Assembly: GCF_022496765.1 (NCBI RefSeq)
Contig: NZ_VANV01000002.1
Span: 1 to 64,000, forward strand
Length of the DNA stretch: 64,000 bases
Direction of reading: 5' to 3'
DNA from: Acidaminobacter sp. JC074
GTDB lineage: Bacteria; Bacillota; Clostridia; Peptostreptococcales; Acidaminobacteraceae
The notes beneath the pieces were generated by a model that was not told the origin of the DNA, did not search any database, and worked only from the letters and a program-made list of their open reading frames with translations. Below, in pieces: positions 44,576 to 54,784 of the stretch. The position numbers were made by a program, and so were the translations under genes. Numbering within the stretch: position 1 is the stretch's first letter; every line of letters starts with the position of its first letter.

Positions 44576-47500
44576 ATGATAGATAAAAAAGATTATAAAA
44601 ACTATTGTCACAAGTTAATAGATGAACTTGAAAGCATTACAAAGAAAAAGAAAGAAGTAGGCAGTCAGGTTAAACATGTAGAAGATATTTGGTCTGATTA
44701 TGAAGACTCTTACATGAATATATCCTTGTATGATCAAGTCGATTTCAAAATACTCTCTTCATTTGTATATGATTTGTATAAGCTGCTACCATATGCTCAC
44801 TCTAATCTCAATGAAGTTTTAGATGTGACAGGATCATATAGGGAATTTCTAAAAGGTGATATGACCCTTGAGTCATACAAAAGGTTGAAGTTTGATTCTA
44901 TAGAACCAATCTTAAAGCTTGAGTTTAAAATGAAGTGTGATCAAAACATATATGACAGAACTTTGAAGACTAGGACTATTGATGATTATGGACTAATCGT
45001 TACTGAAACAGATAGGGAACTGAGCCAGTTTATTGATTCGTATCCATCAGAAAAATTAGATTTAATTGCTGAAACCATTGTGTCTGCATTTTTACATGGT
45101 TTTATCAGTCAAAACAGAGATAGAAGAGATAGAAAAACCATAAGATTTCAGTATACTCAAGGACAAGAAGCCATAGCCTTTAGAGTTAAAGAGATCTTTA
45201 AGTCTAGAGGTATAGAGGCTAAGATCATCACTGTGACACCATATGAAAAAATGACTCAGTGCCATTATGATCATATGTATGATATGGCCTTATACCTAGA
45301 TGAAGCTTATTTAAGAGAATATCTCAAATTCTATAAGGCTCTATCAGAAATAAATAGCGATAAATTATATGATGTGTCAGGTTATGTTGGCATTGGCAGC
45401 TTTGGTGCATTAGAAGATGCACCGACTGAAAAGAAGGAAGCACTTAAATTAAGTGAGTCTCAAGAAAAGTTATGGAAAACAATGAAGCTTCAGAAACACT
45501 TGATTGATGATGAGTATATCAAACCATCTGATATATCCTTCTGTAAGATTACCTTTCCTAACCCAACCATTAAAGGGAATTTCAAAGATATATTTGATGA
45601 TTTTGTAAAAATTAATACCATGCAGTCGGATACTTATGAAGCTTATCAACAGACCATTATTGATGTATTAGACCAAGGCGACTATATTCACTGCATAGGC
45701 TACAATGGCAATCAAACAGATATTATGGTTAAGATGAATCCGCTTAATGATAAAGCACATCAGACCAACTTTATGAATTGTGGTGGTGACTTAAACATTC
45801 CTCATGGAGAGGTTTTTACAACGCCTAAACTTACTGGTACAAATGGTACACTTCATTTTAAAAACATTTTCCTTAAAGGTTATCATTATGAAAACTTGAG
45901 ATTGGTTTTTAATGATGGTCTTGTTACAGATTATATGTGTTCTAACTTTGATAAGAATGAAGACAACATGAATTACATTGAAAAGACCTTGTTTGGTGGT
46001 TCTAAAGTTGTACCTATGGGCGAATTTGCAGTCGGTACCAACACACTTGCCTATAACACCTTAAAGAAACACCGTATTGTAGAGGAACTCCCCATCTTGT
46101 TGGTAGAAAAAATGGGCCCTCATTTCGCAATTGGAGATCCATGTTATGCCTTTGGTGAAGATCAAACCGTATTTAACTTACTGGATAAGAAAGAAATTGT
46201 TGCCAAAGAAAATGAGAAAACAGCTTTAAGACATGAGAATATTGAAGAGGCCTATGTAGGATTTCATGTGGACATGACCATACCTTATGAGGAACTGTAT
46301 GAACTTAAAGTCATTGGTGAAAAGGAAGTATCACTCATACATAAGGGACTCTTTAACTTACCAGAACTCGAGAAGTTAAATGAACCCTTAAGAGAAAGAC
46401 GATTTGACTATGGTTGTTTTTCACAAGCCATTAAAGATTTTCTACAAGCTTTGTATGTACAGAAGAACAGATTAAAGAAGAAGGATTATTTTGAGTTAGA
46501 AACAGATACTTTAATGAAACATCAAGATGAATTATATGCCTTGTTCTTAAGTGACTATGATCAAAGTCTTTTAAATCCTGAATATGTTTACAAACATTAT
46601 GGATACGATGGCTTACTCTTATCTGCAATATTATATGATATGAAGCAGATGATATTAGATCTATATAGAAAGAGAGAACTGTCTTTTAACAAGTACTTGT
46701 CTTTTATGCATCAAGTCATAGAATGTATTGATGAAAATAGAGTTGGTCAGATTAAGAGGCTATATTGTGACTTTAAACTGTCTATGATTGACGAGTTGAG
46801 ATATGGTGAATACATTTCTAGATTTTTAGATGATATATTTAATCATCCTGACTTAAAGGAAAAAACTTTGTTTGCCTATGGCTATTATGTTAAAAAAGAA
46901 GACTTAGTTACATACCGAGTACTTGCAAAGAAAGATGTAATAAGCCTTGAGAAGTTAGGGAGAATCATCGCAAAGGCTTTTGATAAAGGTTTTATGGTAT
47001 CTGGGAAAGACAGGGGAGAACGGAAAATAGTTAAACTTGAGTTCCACTTAGGTCAGGAACCTCTAATGACCTATGTATCAAGTCACTTAAGACTCTTGGG
47101 TTATATACCTAAAGTGACTCGAGTGATACCAAATGAACCCAATATGAAGATGTCTCTTGAGCATAAAGAAGATCAGGTAATTTATTTGAATCAAGCTTAT
47201 GCTGTTAAAAAGAAGCAAAAGCTGAAAGATTTGATTTCAGACCAAAGTAAGACTTTGAAAGGTGTGTGTGGTTTTGCCCGTCTATTGCAGTTTGGTCTGG
47301 TTGAAGATGTGCCTAAGATTTCCGATGAAAAGTTAAAAATGACTGAATCTACTAAGAGTCTGTCTAAGGACTTAATAAACTATGAAAGAAAAGCATCTCA
47401 AGGAGTTATGCCTAAATCTGAAATGTCTTATACTGGTGCTGCTTTTCCATCTGCATCCATTGGTCCTGAATTTGAAGATATCTTAAGTGAGATCATCAAC

Positions 47501-48292
47501 ATCAATTCGATGGAGCCTGAAAAGCATGAAGCAATTCAAGATATCATGATCAGTGTCTTAAACAAGGCAGACTATGTGGAAGTCAAGGGTGCAGGACAAA
47601 ATGAAACTGAGATACGTGTGTCTATTAAAAGAGATTTTGATTTGAAAAGAGAGACGGTCTTTAAAAACACAGGTGCAGATGTGAATATTCCGGTCGGAGA
47701 AGTATTTACTTCGCCTGTATTAATAGGAACAAGTGGTGTTCTTCATGTATCAGAAGCCTTTAGAGAAGCCTATAGATATGAAAATCTTAAACTTCAGTTT
47801 GAAGATGGCATGGTAACAGATTATGCTTGTAGTAATTTTAACTCTTTAGATGAGAACAGAAACTACATCGAGTCGACACTTTTATATCCACATAAGTCTT
47901 TACCAATGGGGGAGTTTGCCATTGGAACCAATACCTATGCCTATAAGGTCAGCAAGGACTTTGGCATTATAGATAAACTGCCAGGGCTAATCGTTGAAAA
48001 GATGGGACCGCATTTTGCAATAGGTGACACATGTTTTTCATATGGTGAAGACGTGAAGGTATGTAACCATACAAGCGGACTAGAAATGGTTGCCAAGGAT
48101 AATGAAATTACAAAAAAAAGACATGAAGGAGAATCTGTATACTTTAATACTCATACTGATATAACCATACCTTATGAGGAAATAGCTTATGTAAGAGTTG
48201 TAAGTGGAGATGAGTATATTGATATAATAAAAGATGGTATCTTTGTTTTAGAAGGTACTGAAGACTTAAATAAGTATTTAACCGAGGATTAA
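44576..48292 (+). CDS. Tandem double-unit M29 family aminopeptidase
   Basis: A 1238-residue protein made of two similar units of about 620 residues. Each has a helical N-terminal region followed by an M29 metallo-aminopeptidase core. Ligand motifs occur twice: HGEVFTTP and VGEVFTSP; MGEFAVGTNT and MGEFAIGTNT; EKMGPHFAIGDPC and EKMGPHFAIGDTC; HVDMTIPYEE and HTDITIPYEE. Both cores therefore look active. M29 enzymes dimerise, so a fused dimer is an attractive reading. No signal peptide; cytoplasmic. Start ATG behind AAGGAGG. The gene ends tail to tail with the PRD regulator. Confidence 0.85.
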   Translation: MIDKKDYKNYCHKLIDELESITKKKKEVGSQVKHVEDIWSDYEDSYMNISLYDQVDFKILSSFVYDLYKLLPYAHSNLNEVLDVTGSYREFLKGDMTLESYKRLKFDSIEPILKLEFKMKCDQNIYDRTLKTRTIDDYGLIVTETDRELSQFIDSYPSEKLDLIAETIVSAFLHGFISQNRDRRDRKTIRFQYTQGQEAIAFRVKEIFKSRGIEAKIITVTPYEKMTQCHYDHMYDMALYLDEAYLREYLKFYKALSEINSDKLYDVSGYVGIGSFGALEDAPTEKKEALKLSESQEKLWKTMKLQKHLIDDEYIKPSDISFCKITFPNPTIKGNFKDIFDDFVKINTMQSDTYEAYQQTIIDVLDQGDYIHCIGYNGNQTDIMVKMNPLNDKAHQTNFMNCGGDLNIPHGEVFTTPKLTGTNGTLHFKNIFLKGYHYENLRLVFNDGLVTDYMCSNFDKNEDNMNYIEKTLFGGSKVVPMGEFAVGTNTLAYNTLKKHRIVEELPILLVEKMGPHFAIGDPCYAFGEDQTVFNLLDKKEIVAKENEKTALRHENIEEAYVGFHVDMTIPYEELYELKVIGEKEVSLIHKGLFNLPELEKLNEPLRERRFDYGCFSQAIKDFLQALYVQKNRLKKKDYFELETDTLMKHQDELYALFLSDYDQSLLNPEYVYKHYGYDGLLLSAILYDMKQMILDLYRKRELSFNKYLSFMHQVIECIDENRVGQIKRLYCDFKLSMIDELRYGEYISRFLDDIFNHPDLKEKTLFAYGYYVKKEDLVTYRVLAKKDVISLEKLGRIIAKAFDKGFMVSGKDRGERKIVKLEFHLGQEPLMTYVSSHLRLLGYIPKVTRVIPNEPNMKMSLEHKEDQVIYLNQAYAVKKKQKLKDLISDQSKTLKGVCGFARLLQFGLVEDVPKISDEKLKMTESTKSLSKDLINYERKASQGVMPKSEMSYTGAAFPSASIGPEFEDILSEIININSMEPEKHEAIQDIMISVLNKADYVEVKGAGQNETEIRVSIKRDFDLKRETVFKNTGADVNIPVGEVFTSPVLIGTSGVLHVSEAFREAYRYENLKLQFEDGMVTDYACSNFNSLDENRNYIESTLLYPHKSLPMGEFAIGTNTYAYKVSKDFGIIDKLPGLIVEKMGPHFAIGDTCFSYGEDVKVCNHTSGLEMVAKDNEITKKRHEGESVYFNTHTDITIPYEEIAYVRVVSGDEYIDIIKDGIFVLEGTEDLNKYLTED

Positions 48293-48302
48293 TCCTCGGT
48301 TA
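48279..48302. terminator. Palindromic bidirectional terminator over two stop codons
   Basis: A 24-bp perfect palindrome whose centre carries the stop codons of both convergent genes, which overlap by 4 bp. The stem TAACCGAGG/CCTCGGTTA with an ATTAAT loop is followed by TTTT on the plus strand. Confidence 0.75.
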
Positions 48303-49815
48303 TTTTAATAAGATAAAAGTTCTTTTCCTCATAATAGTGACAGATTCTATCAAACAAAGTGATCTTGTCAGCAAAGGAAAGGAGTGGTGGTAAGACGATG
48401 GCCTTTTTATGGTTAACTAAGATCTCATCATAACTTTCATCAATAAAGACAATATCGTATGCTTTGATTTTATCATACTTGTAAGCATCTACAGGTATGG
48501 CCTTGTGAATGACGACCTGTTTGAAGTTATTCTTAAGCGTTTCAATGGATAATTTTGCATCTGCATACTTGTGACTGTATAAGAAGATGCCATCAAGAGG
48601 TCTTTTAGATTCTTCTATGAACTCAGCTAATAAAATCATAAAATCACATGTGTCACTGAGTGTTAAATCGTAAGATAGTTTCTCTTTGAATATTGGTTTG
48701 AACTGATCTACGATATGGCACAAGGTCTTGTAGTTGTTGTTGATGTTTTCAGCAATGCTGTGATAGGAATATAGGCCATAATTGATTTGATTAACAAGCG
48801 TTTGAATATGGCTTAAAACCCGTCTTTTCATGACCTCGGGTCTATCGACTAGAACCTTGATTTCACTTTGTATCAGATGAAGTATATGGTCTGTGATTTC
48901 TAAGCATAAGTCGACATTGTCTTCATCTACATTCCAATCGTTGGCACCTTCGTATATGTTCATGGATACAATCAAACCTAGTAAGTAACCTTTTTCAGAC
49001 TCTGTCAACCTGATATGGTAGTTGGACTTGATATACTCACTGATCATATCGATATCACCATATAGTCTAAGGTGTGTCAGTCTTTTTAAAGTATCCCTAG
49101 ATAAGGTAACATAATGACCGTCCTGCATTCTTTCTATGATGATGGATAATTTAATAATTAGACCATTAAAATCCTCAGGTACAAACCTGATTTTAAAGAC
49201 TTCTTCTATTTTTCTAGCAACCTGCTTAGCTCTTTTGTAACCATAATCTCTATCTAGATAGGTATCACCAATCATTTCATCCTGGTCGGCCTTATTAAGT
49301 GTTTTTATACACCGTGTACGCCAATCGAAGATGGCTTTTCTTATTCTCTTTTCTCCTGCATCCATAACATATCTGCCAAGGTTGTCTTTGCATAAGGAGA
49401 TATCTCTTTCTCTTAACCAATCTTCTACTTCATGAATATCCTTATAAATAGAAGGTTTGCTCACATATAGGTTCATTTCAAGCCATGAAAATGAAATCTT
49501 AACCTTACCAAATAAGAGTTTTTTGAGTATGTAAAGTTGTCTTTGGATGGAACCATATCCCATAAGGCCTACAGTCTGGCGCTTGATTTTATTTAAAGCT
49601 TCAAGTCTGACCTTTTCATCTGCCTGGATAAAAACACCGACCCCCGATTTCTTGACTAAAGAGACATTTAAATCCTTTAGATAAGGTTCGCATATAGACA
49701 GATCATTTCTAATAGTTTTATTGGATACTTCTAGTTTTGAGGCGATTTCTTTTATCGTTAAAATTTCATTTGTTTCAACAAGTAGTCTCATTAAGTTAAT
49801 TATTCTAGCTTTCAT
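48289..49815 (-). CDS. PRD-containing BglG/MtlR-type transcriptional regulator
   Basis: About 508 residues. Starts with HTH_11/Mga-like helix-turn-helix domains (ILTIKEIASKLEVSNKTIRN), then two PRD-like helical domains (for instance RLTESEKGYLLGLIVSMNIY) and a C-terminal EIIB-like fold (FLYSHKYADAKLSIETLKNN) that lacks the phosphorylatable cysteine. No PTS genes are in the window, so phosphorylation control is uncertain. ATG 49815 behind AAGGAG is preferred to a start 23 codons upstream. It is divergent from the epimerase-like gene, its likely target. Confidence 0.78.
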   Translation of the reverse strand: MKARIINLMRLLVETNEILTIKEIASKLEVSNKTIRNDLSICEPYLKDLNVSLVKKSGVGVFIQADEKVRLEALNKIKRQTVGLMGYGSIQRQLYILKKLLFGKVKISFSWLEMNLYVSKPSIYKDIHEVEDWLRERDISLCKDNLGRYVMDAGEKRIRKAIFDWRTRCIKTLNKADQDEMIGDTYLDRDYGYKRAKQVARKIEEVFKIRFVPEDFNGLIIKLSIIIERMQDGHYVTLSRDTLKRLTHLRLYGDIDMISEYIKSNYHIRLTESEKGYLLGLIVSMNIYEGANDWNVDEDNVDLCLEITDHILHLIQSEIKVLVDRPEVMKRRVLSHIQTLVNQINYGLYSYHSIAENINNNYKTLCHIVDQFKPIFKEKLSYDLTLSDTCDFMILLAEFIEESKRPLDGIFLYSHKYADAKLSIETLKNNFKQVVIHKAIPVDAYKYDKIKAYDIVFIDESYDEILVNHKKAIVLPPLLSFADKITLFDRICHYYEEKNFYLIKITED

Positions 49816-49990
49816 AATTGGCTCCTTCTTATAAGAAATTATAACACATCTTGCGGTAAAAACTTTATAGACAAGTGATTTCAATGCCTGAGATTAGTAA
49901 CATTTTTTTACCGTAACTTGTGGCAATAACACTAAAATTTTCAGAAAACTTTTCATGCTACGATTTTGATAATAAAAAAAGGAGGGAAAC

Positions 49991-50707
49991 ATGAAAAAAA
50001 TCAAAATAGCAGCAGGTCTAGCACATGTGAATTATGGTCATATCTCAGCAGTTGTTAAAGAAGCTGTAGATGCAGGTGTTGATTACATACATTCCGATGC
50101 AGCAGATATGCATGATTTAAAAAATATGCAATTAATGGGTGGTCATCAAATTATTGAAGGCATAAGACCTGTAACGGATTTACCAATTGAATGTCATATC
50201 TATACTGTCACCTGTGATCGATTGTTTATTGAAAAGTTAGCAGCAGTAGGCACCAATATGCTGGTCTTGCCAGCTGAACATTTTATAGGCGCACCACTTG
50301 CTTATATCATCAACTACTGTCGAGAGTTTGGCATGAAAATAGGCTTGACTATAGGCTGTTACACACCGCTTTCATTTGTTGAAGAATCCATTCACGACAT
50401 TGATCGTTTACATGTGGTTGTACATGGTGTAGATGAAACAGATGGTGCAGATAATTGGGGCTGGAGAAAATCAGCTGTAGATTTAGTAACAAGGGCCAGG
50501 AAGCTTATAGATGAGAAAAATCCAACATGCGAACTTGCCATTGATGGTGGACTTCGTCATAACAATATGGAGCCGCTTTTGGCATGTAATCCAGATGTTG
50601 TTATTCTATCATCAGCTATTTTCAAAGATCCCGAAGGTATTACAAGAGGCGTTGAAAAATGCAGAGCAGCGCTTGATGACGCTGCTGCTAAGTTTAATCT
50701 TGTTTAG
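49991..50707 (+). CDS. Ribulose-phosphate 3-epimerase-like TIM-barrel protein
   Basis: Protein of 238 residues with the pattern of the ribulose/allulose-phosphate epimerase group: YIHSDAADMHD in place of the usual HxDxMD, IECHIYTV for the second metal strand, LTIGCYTPLSFVEESIHDID, and the phosphate-binding AIDGGLRHNN. The catalytic set is changed in detail, so the substrate is likely a different sugar phosphate. RBS AGGAGG. Linked to the divergent PRD regulator. Confidence 0.8.
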   Translation: MKKIKIAAGLAHVNYGHISAVVKEAVDAGVDYIHSDAADMHDLKNMQLMGGHQIIEGIRPVTDLPIECHIYTVTCDRLFIEKLAAVGTNMLVLPAEHFIGAPLAYIINYCREFGMKIGLTIGCYTPLSFVEESIHDIDRLHVVVHGVDETDGADNWGWRKSAVDLVTRARKLIDEKNPTCELAIDGGLRHNNMEPLLACNPDVVILSSAIFKDPEGITRGVEKCRAALDDAAAKFNLV

Positions 50708-51782
50708 GTGATCTTGGTTGTTTGGTTTTTTCTCTGAAAATATCTGAAAGACCTATGTAGTCAACTTTAAGTGTAAAGATGTAATTCATTAAAAGTGTCT
50801 TTATCTTAAAGGCCCACAAGTCTCTTAAGCCATCACGATGGCCCCAATAAGATTCTGTGAGTTCAAGAAGTCTACAGGCTGATAAGAAATCAATCAGCTC
50901 ATGGTCCTTTTCATGAGTAGGCGCGTATTTACCACCAGCTGCTTTATAAGATGAAAAGAAAGCTTTTTCTGCATCTTGGAAGGTTTCTTCATCAAAGTAG
51001 TTAAATAGGAAAAACCTAAAACCATAAAATTCTAGCTCAGCAGGTGCTGCTTGACTGGATTCTAAATCAAAGTAGCCAGAGGGCTTGCCAGTCTCATCAA
51101 CAAAAAAATTATCTGCATGCATGTCCGTAAAAACAAGGGTTGCTGGTTTGGATTTAAGCTCTAAAAGTGGTTTAAAGTCATTTATTCTTTTATGAAAGAA
51201 TGCCTCTACTAGGACGACTTCCTCAGATGTAAAAGCACCTTTATTTATACCACGTTCTATACGACGATCGATGATTTCAATAAAACGATCAGCAAAGTTA
51301 AATAAGTTCGTAGGCGTTATCTTGTTATGGCCTATGAGATTGCCATAAGCATTAAAGTTGATACTTTGTATTTTAGCAAAGTCAGAACCAAGCTTTTTCA
51401 TAACATCTAAGAATTGAACTTTCGAGAAGTTAGAAGTTTCTATGTACTTGGTAAGTGGCATACCTTTCATCAATTCAATGAGAATAAAATCATAGCCATC
51501 TAAAGATATATGTGCATAAAACTCAGGGGCAGGTACACCAAGTGACTTGCTTAACTGGTAGAGATAGGTTTCTCTTTCAAGCGAAAGCTCACCACCAAAC
51601 ATGGTATCGAGATTGCCATGAGTCTCAGTAGAACGAATGATAGGGAACTTACAAATCATCTTTTTACCAAGCGCTGTAATGATGAATACTTGGTGGTTAG
51701 AACCTTCAGGTATGAATTCTATATCACTTACTTCGATGGATGATTTAACAAGTAATTCTTCAACTTTATCAATTGTTATCAT
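50694..51782 (-). CDS. APH-type phosphotransferase (aminoglycoside/choline kinase-like fold)
   Basis: Protein of 362 residues with a small-molecule kinase fold: EGSNHQVF nucleotide loop near residue 26, a lysine in MICKFPI, the catalytic loop TDMHADNFFV and the metal-binding YFDLESSQAAP. It probably phosphorylates a small hydroxylated compound. It overlaps the end of the convergent epimerase gene by 14 bp. Substrate unknown. Confidence 0.85.
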   Translation of the reverse strand: MITIDKVEELLVKSSIEVSDIEFIPEGSNHQVFIITALGKKMICKFPIIRSTETHGNLDTMFGGELSLERETYLYQLSKSLGVPAPEFYAHISLDGYDFILIELMKGMPLTKYIETSNFSKVQFLDVMKKLGSDFAKIQSINFNAYGNLIGHNKITPTNLFNFADRFIEIIDRRIERGINKGAFTSEEVVLVEAFFHKRINDFKPLLELKSKPATLVFTDMHADNFFVDETGKPSGYFDLESSQAAPAELEFYGFRFFLFNYFDEETFQDAEKAFFSSYKAAGGKYAPTHEKDHELIDFLSACRLLELTESYWGHRDGLRDLWAFKIKTLLMNYIFTLKVDYIGLSDIFREKTKQPRSPKQD

Positions 51783-51897
51783 GTGACCTCCTTAGGTTAC
51801 AGCTTGATGTTATTTGTTGGTGTAAGTGTAAACTGACCCAGTAAGCTTGTCAATAAAATAAGTTTCACACAATAAAAGAGAAGTACAGGGGGATTAT

Positions 51898-52818
51898 ATG
51901 AGAGATTTTGTGATCAGGCGTTTTATATCCATGATCATTACTTTATTTGTTATCGCAACAGTGACTTTCTTTTTAATGCATGCCATACCAGGGGATCCTT
52001 TTTCATTACCGAGAGAAACACCTCAAGAGATTAGGGATAATCTTGAAGAAAAGTATGGACTCAATAAACCTATATTAGAACAGTATTTTATCTATCTAAA
52101 GAATATTCTAAAGGGAGACTTTGGAATTTCAATGAAGTACAAAGGAACATCTGTTGTAGATAAGGTTACTTCTGGAATACCTAAATCGGCTGTTATTGGA
52201 TTTGGGGGTATCTTTGTAGGATGTACTATAGGTATTTTACTAGGGATTGTTGCTGCATTAAATAGGGGAAAGGGCTTCGATTATTTGATTATTATACTAG
52301 CCATACTGGGCGTTTCCATTCCAAGTTTTGTTATGGCTTCGCTCTTACAGTATGCATTTGCTGTTAAAATACCACTCTTTAAGGTTGCTGGTTGGGGTGG
52401 TCTGGAGTATATGATACTACCGATTTTTTCAGCCGCTATGATGAACATTGCCTTTTATGCAAGGATATTAAGATCATCTATGTTGGATGTTTTGAATCAA
52501 GACTACATATACACAGCCAGAAGTAAGGGACTTTATAAAAACGAAGTCATTAGAAAACATGTACTCAGAAACTCATTATTGCCGCTTGTCACATCTTTAG
52601 GACCTATGTGTGCAGGTGCCATTACTGGTAATTTTGTTATAGAAAAGATATTTAATGTACCAGGTATAGGTCAGTCTTTAATTATTGCCATTCAGAACTC
52701 CGACTATACCATGATCATGGGACTAACGATTATATTTGCTTTTATAACAATAGTGATGTATTTCCTAGTAGATATTATATACGGATTGGTAGATCCGAGA
52801 ATTAGATTAGCAAAGTAG
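51898..52818 (+). CDS. ABC transporter permease, DppB type (third system)
   Basis: Membrane protein of 306 residues, six hydrophobic segments, DppB-type MHAIPGDPF near the N-terminus and EAA loop TARSKGLYKNEVIRKH. First gene of a long operon; a weak promoter candidate TTGATG (51804) - 17 bp - TGTAAA lies upstream. RBS AGGGGG. Confidence 0.92.
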   Translation: MRDFVIRRFISMIITLFVIATVTFFLMHAIPGDPFSLPRETPQEIRDNLEEKYGLNKPILEQYFIYLKNILKGDFGISMKYKGTSVVDKVTSGIPKSAVIGFGGIFVGCTIGILLGIVAALNRGKGFDYLIIILAILGVSIPSFVMASLLQYAFAVKIPLFKVAGWGGLEYMILPIFSAAMMNIAFYARILRSSMLDVLNQDYIYTARSKGLYKNEVIRKHVLRNSLLPLVTSLGPMCAGAITGNFVIEKIFNVPGIGQSLIIAIQNSDYTMIMGLTIIFAFITIVMYFLVDIIYGLVDPRIRLAK

Positions 52819-52825
52819 GTGACTC

Positions 52826-53749
52826 TTGGAAAAGAAAGTATATGAAACAAGCTTGTTCGAGCCGGAACGGGCTTCTAATAAACAAGCTGAACGTCTCAAA
52901 AGGCCATCTGTATCATACTGGGCAGATGCATTTAGAAGATTTAGAGCCAATAAGATAGCCATGGGTGCATTTATCTTACTTTGTATCATCATAATCATGG
53001 CCATATTTGTACCAGTATTCTCTAGATATACCTATCAAGAGCAGGATTATTTAAGTGTAAATCAACCACCGTCCATGACCCATCTTTTTGGTACGGATGA
53101 TTTGGGAAGAGATATTTTCGTAAGATGTTGGGAAGGTGCTAGAGTATCTTTGTTCATCGCTGTAGTAATTGCCATTTTAAACTCAACAATTGGGATAATC
53201 TATGGAGGGATTGCGGGCTATTCAGGTGGCAAGCTTGACAACCTGATGATGAGGATATGTGAGATCATTGCAGCTATTCCTCAGATGCTTTGGGTTATTC
53301 TCTTGATATTGGTTATGAAACCAGGTGTATTACCTGTCATCATCGCCATATCTGCAACTGGCTGGATATCTATGGCTAGACTGTTTAGGGGACAGGTATT
53401 TCAAATTAAGGAAATGGAGTTTGTTATGTCTTCTAAAACGCTTGGAGCTGGAGACTTTTGGATTATCAGACGTCACTTGGTTCCCAATGCTATGAGTCCG
53501 ATTATAGCCAATATGGCCTTCGTTATACCAGGTGCCATATTTGCTGAAGCTTTTCTAAGCTATATAGGTCTTGGTTTACCACTGCCGATGGCATCATGGG
53601 GAACACTTGCTTCAGATGGTGCTGCTAAGATATTTATTTATCCTTATCAGTTGTTCTTCCCAGCTTTGTTGATATCTTTGACCATGTTAAGTTTTAACTT
53701 AATGGGTGATGGTTTAAGAGATGCACTCGATCCTAGACTGAGAGATTAA
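52826..53749 (+). CDS. ABC transporter permease, DppC type (third system)
   Basis: Membrane protein of 307 residues with the HLFGTDDLGRDIFVRCWEG motif and the EAA loop SSKTLGAGDFWIIRRH. The start is TTG at 52826, 5 nt after AGGTG; no ATG of suitable position exists. It lies 7 nt behind the first permease. Confidence 0.9.
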   Translation: MEKKVYETSLFEPERASNKQAERLKRPSVSYWADAFRRFRANKIAMGAFILLCIIIIMAIFVPVFSRYTYQEQDYLSVNQPPSMTHLFGTDDLGRDIFVRCWEGARVSLFIAVVIAILNSTIGIIYGGIAGYSGGKLDNLMMRICEIIAAIPQMLWVILLILVMKPGVLPVIIAISATGWISMARLFRGQVFQIKEMEFVMSSKTLGAGDFWIIRRHLVPNAMSPIIANMAFVIPGAIFAEAFLSYIGLGLPLPMASWGTLASDGAAKIFIYPYQLFFPALLISLTMLSFNLMGDGLRDALDPRLRD

Positions 53750-53758
53750 GGAGTATTC

Positions 53759-54784
53759 ATGAAAGATGTAATATTAGACGTTTCTGATCTGGCTTTTTCT
53801 TTTAAGATTTATGGAGGAGAAGTACAAGCCGTTAGAGGCGTAGATTTCAAAATAGAAAAAGGAGAAACCTTAGGCATTGTTGGTGAGTCCGGTTCTGGTA
53901 AATCGGTAACTGCCAAGACAATTGTCGGTTTAAATGCCATAGGGACATCTGGATATTTGAAAAGTGGGTCAATTTTATTTGACGGAAAGGACTTGACTAA
54001 GTTGTCAAAAAAAGAAATGAGTCAGGTAAGGGCTAAAGATATTCGGATGATATTTCAAGACCCAATGACCAGTCTAAATCCAACCATGAAGGTAGGAAGA
54101 CAAATACAAGAAGGGCTTATAAAAGCAGGTTATCCCAAAGACAAAGCCAAAACGGCTTCTATAGAAATGTTAAGAAAAGTAAGACTGCCGAATCCAGAAA
54201 AAAGATACAATCAATATCCTCATGAGTTTTCTGGTGGCATGAGACAACGTGCCATGATTGCACTTGCTATGGCTGTTAATCCTAAGATTTTAATTGCAGA
54301 TGAACCAACAACAGCTCTTGATGTGACTACGCAAGCTCAAATTCTTGATTTGATGAAAGATATTCAAAAGGAGTTTGATGCGACCATTATTATGATTACT
54401 CATGATTTAGGTGTGGTGGCTGGTATGGCTAAAAATATAGCTGTTATGTATGCAGGGAAAATCGTTGAGTACGGCTATGTAGATGATATATTCGAAAAAC
54501 CTGCACATCCATATACATGGGGGCTTCTAAAATCAGTACCCGATTTAGAAAAAAGTCATAAAGAACCGCTGTCAAGTATCATGGGCTCGCCACCTGACTT
54601 GTTTTCACCTCCGAAAGGTTGTGGCTTTGCAGATAGATGTGAGTATGCTATGAAAATATGCCATATGGAATATCCGGAAACAACATTACTAAAAAATGGT
54701 CATAAGGTTTCATGTTTCTTACAAAACCCAAATGCCATGTCTGTTGTTAATCCCATTACAGGATTGGAGGTGAAACATGGCTGA
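53759..54784 (+). CDS. ABC transporter ATP-binding protein, DppD type (third system)
   Basis: ATPase of 341 residues. Walker A GESGSGKS, signature FSGGMRQR, Walker [13 protein letters not shown]-terminal CGFADRCEYAMKIC. It overlaps the next gene by 8 nt. Confidence 0.93.
   Translation: MKDVILDVSDLAFSFKIYGGEVQAVRGVDFKIEKGETLGIVGESGSGKSVTAKTIVGLNAIGTSGYLKSGSILFDGKDLTKLSKKEMSQVRAKDIRMIFQDPMTSLNPTMKVGRQIQEGLIKAGYPKDKAKTASIEMLRKVRLPNPEKRYNQYPHEFSGGMRQRAMIALAMAVNPKILIADEPTTALDVTTQAQILDLMKDIQKEFDATIIMITHDLGVVAGMAKNIAVMYAGKIVEYGYVDDIFEKPAHPYTWGLLKSVPDLEKSHKEPLSSIMGSPPDLFSPPKGCGFADRCEYAMKICHMEYPETTLLKNGHKVSCFLQNPNAMSVVNPITGLEVKHG

Noticed and set aside
49885-49990. Sigma-54 promoter before the epimerase gene (TGGCAATAACAC)
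   Set aside because: The -24-like GG is present but no GC lies 10 bp downstream.
51783-51897. tnaC-like leader or T-box ahead of the tryptophanase operon
   Set aside because: No short Trp-containing frame, T-box motif or terminator/antiterminator pair could be recognised.
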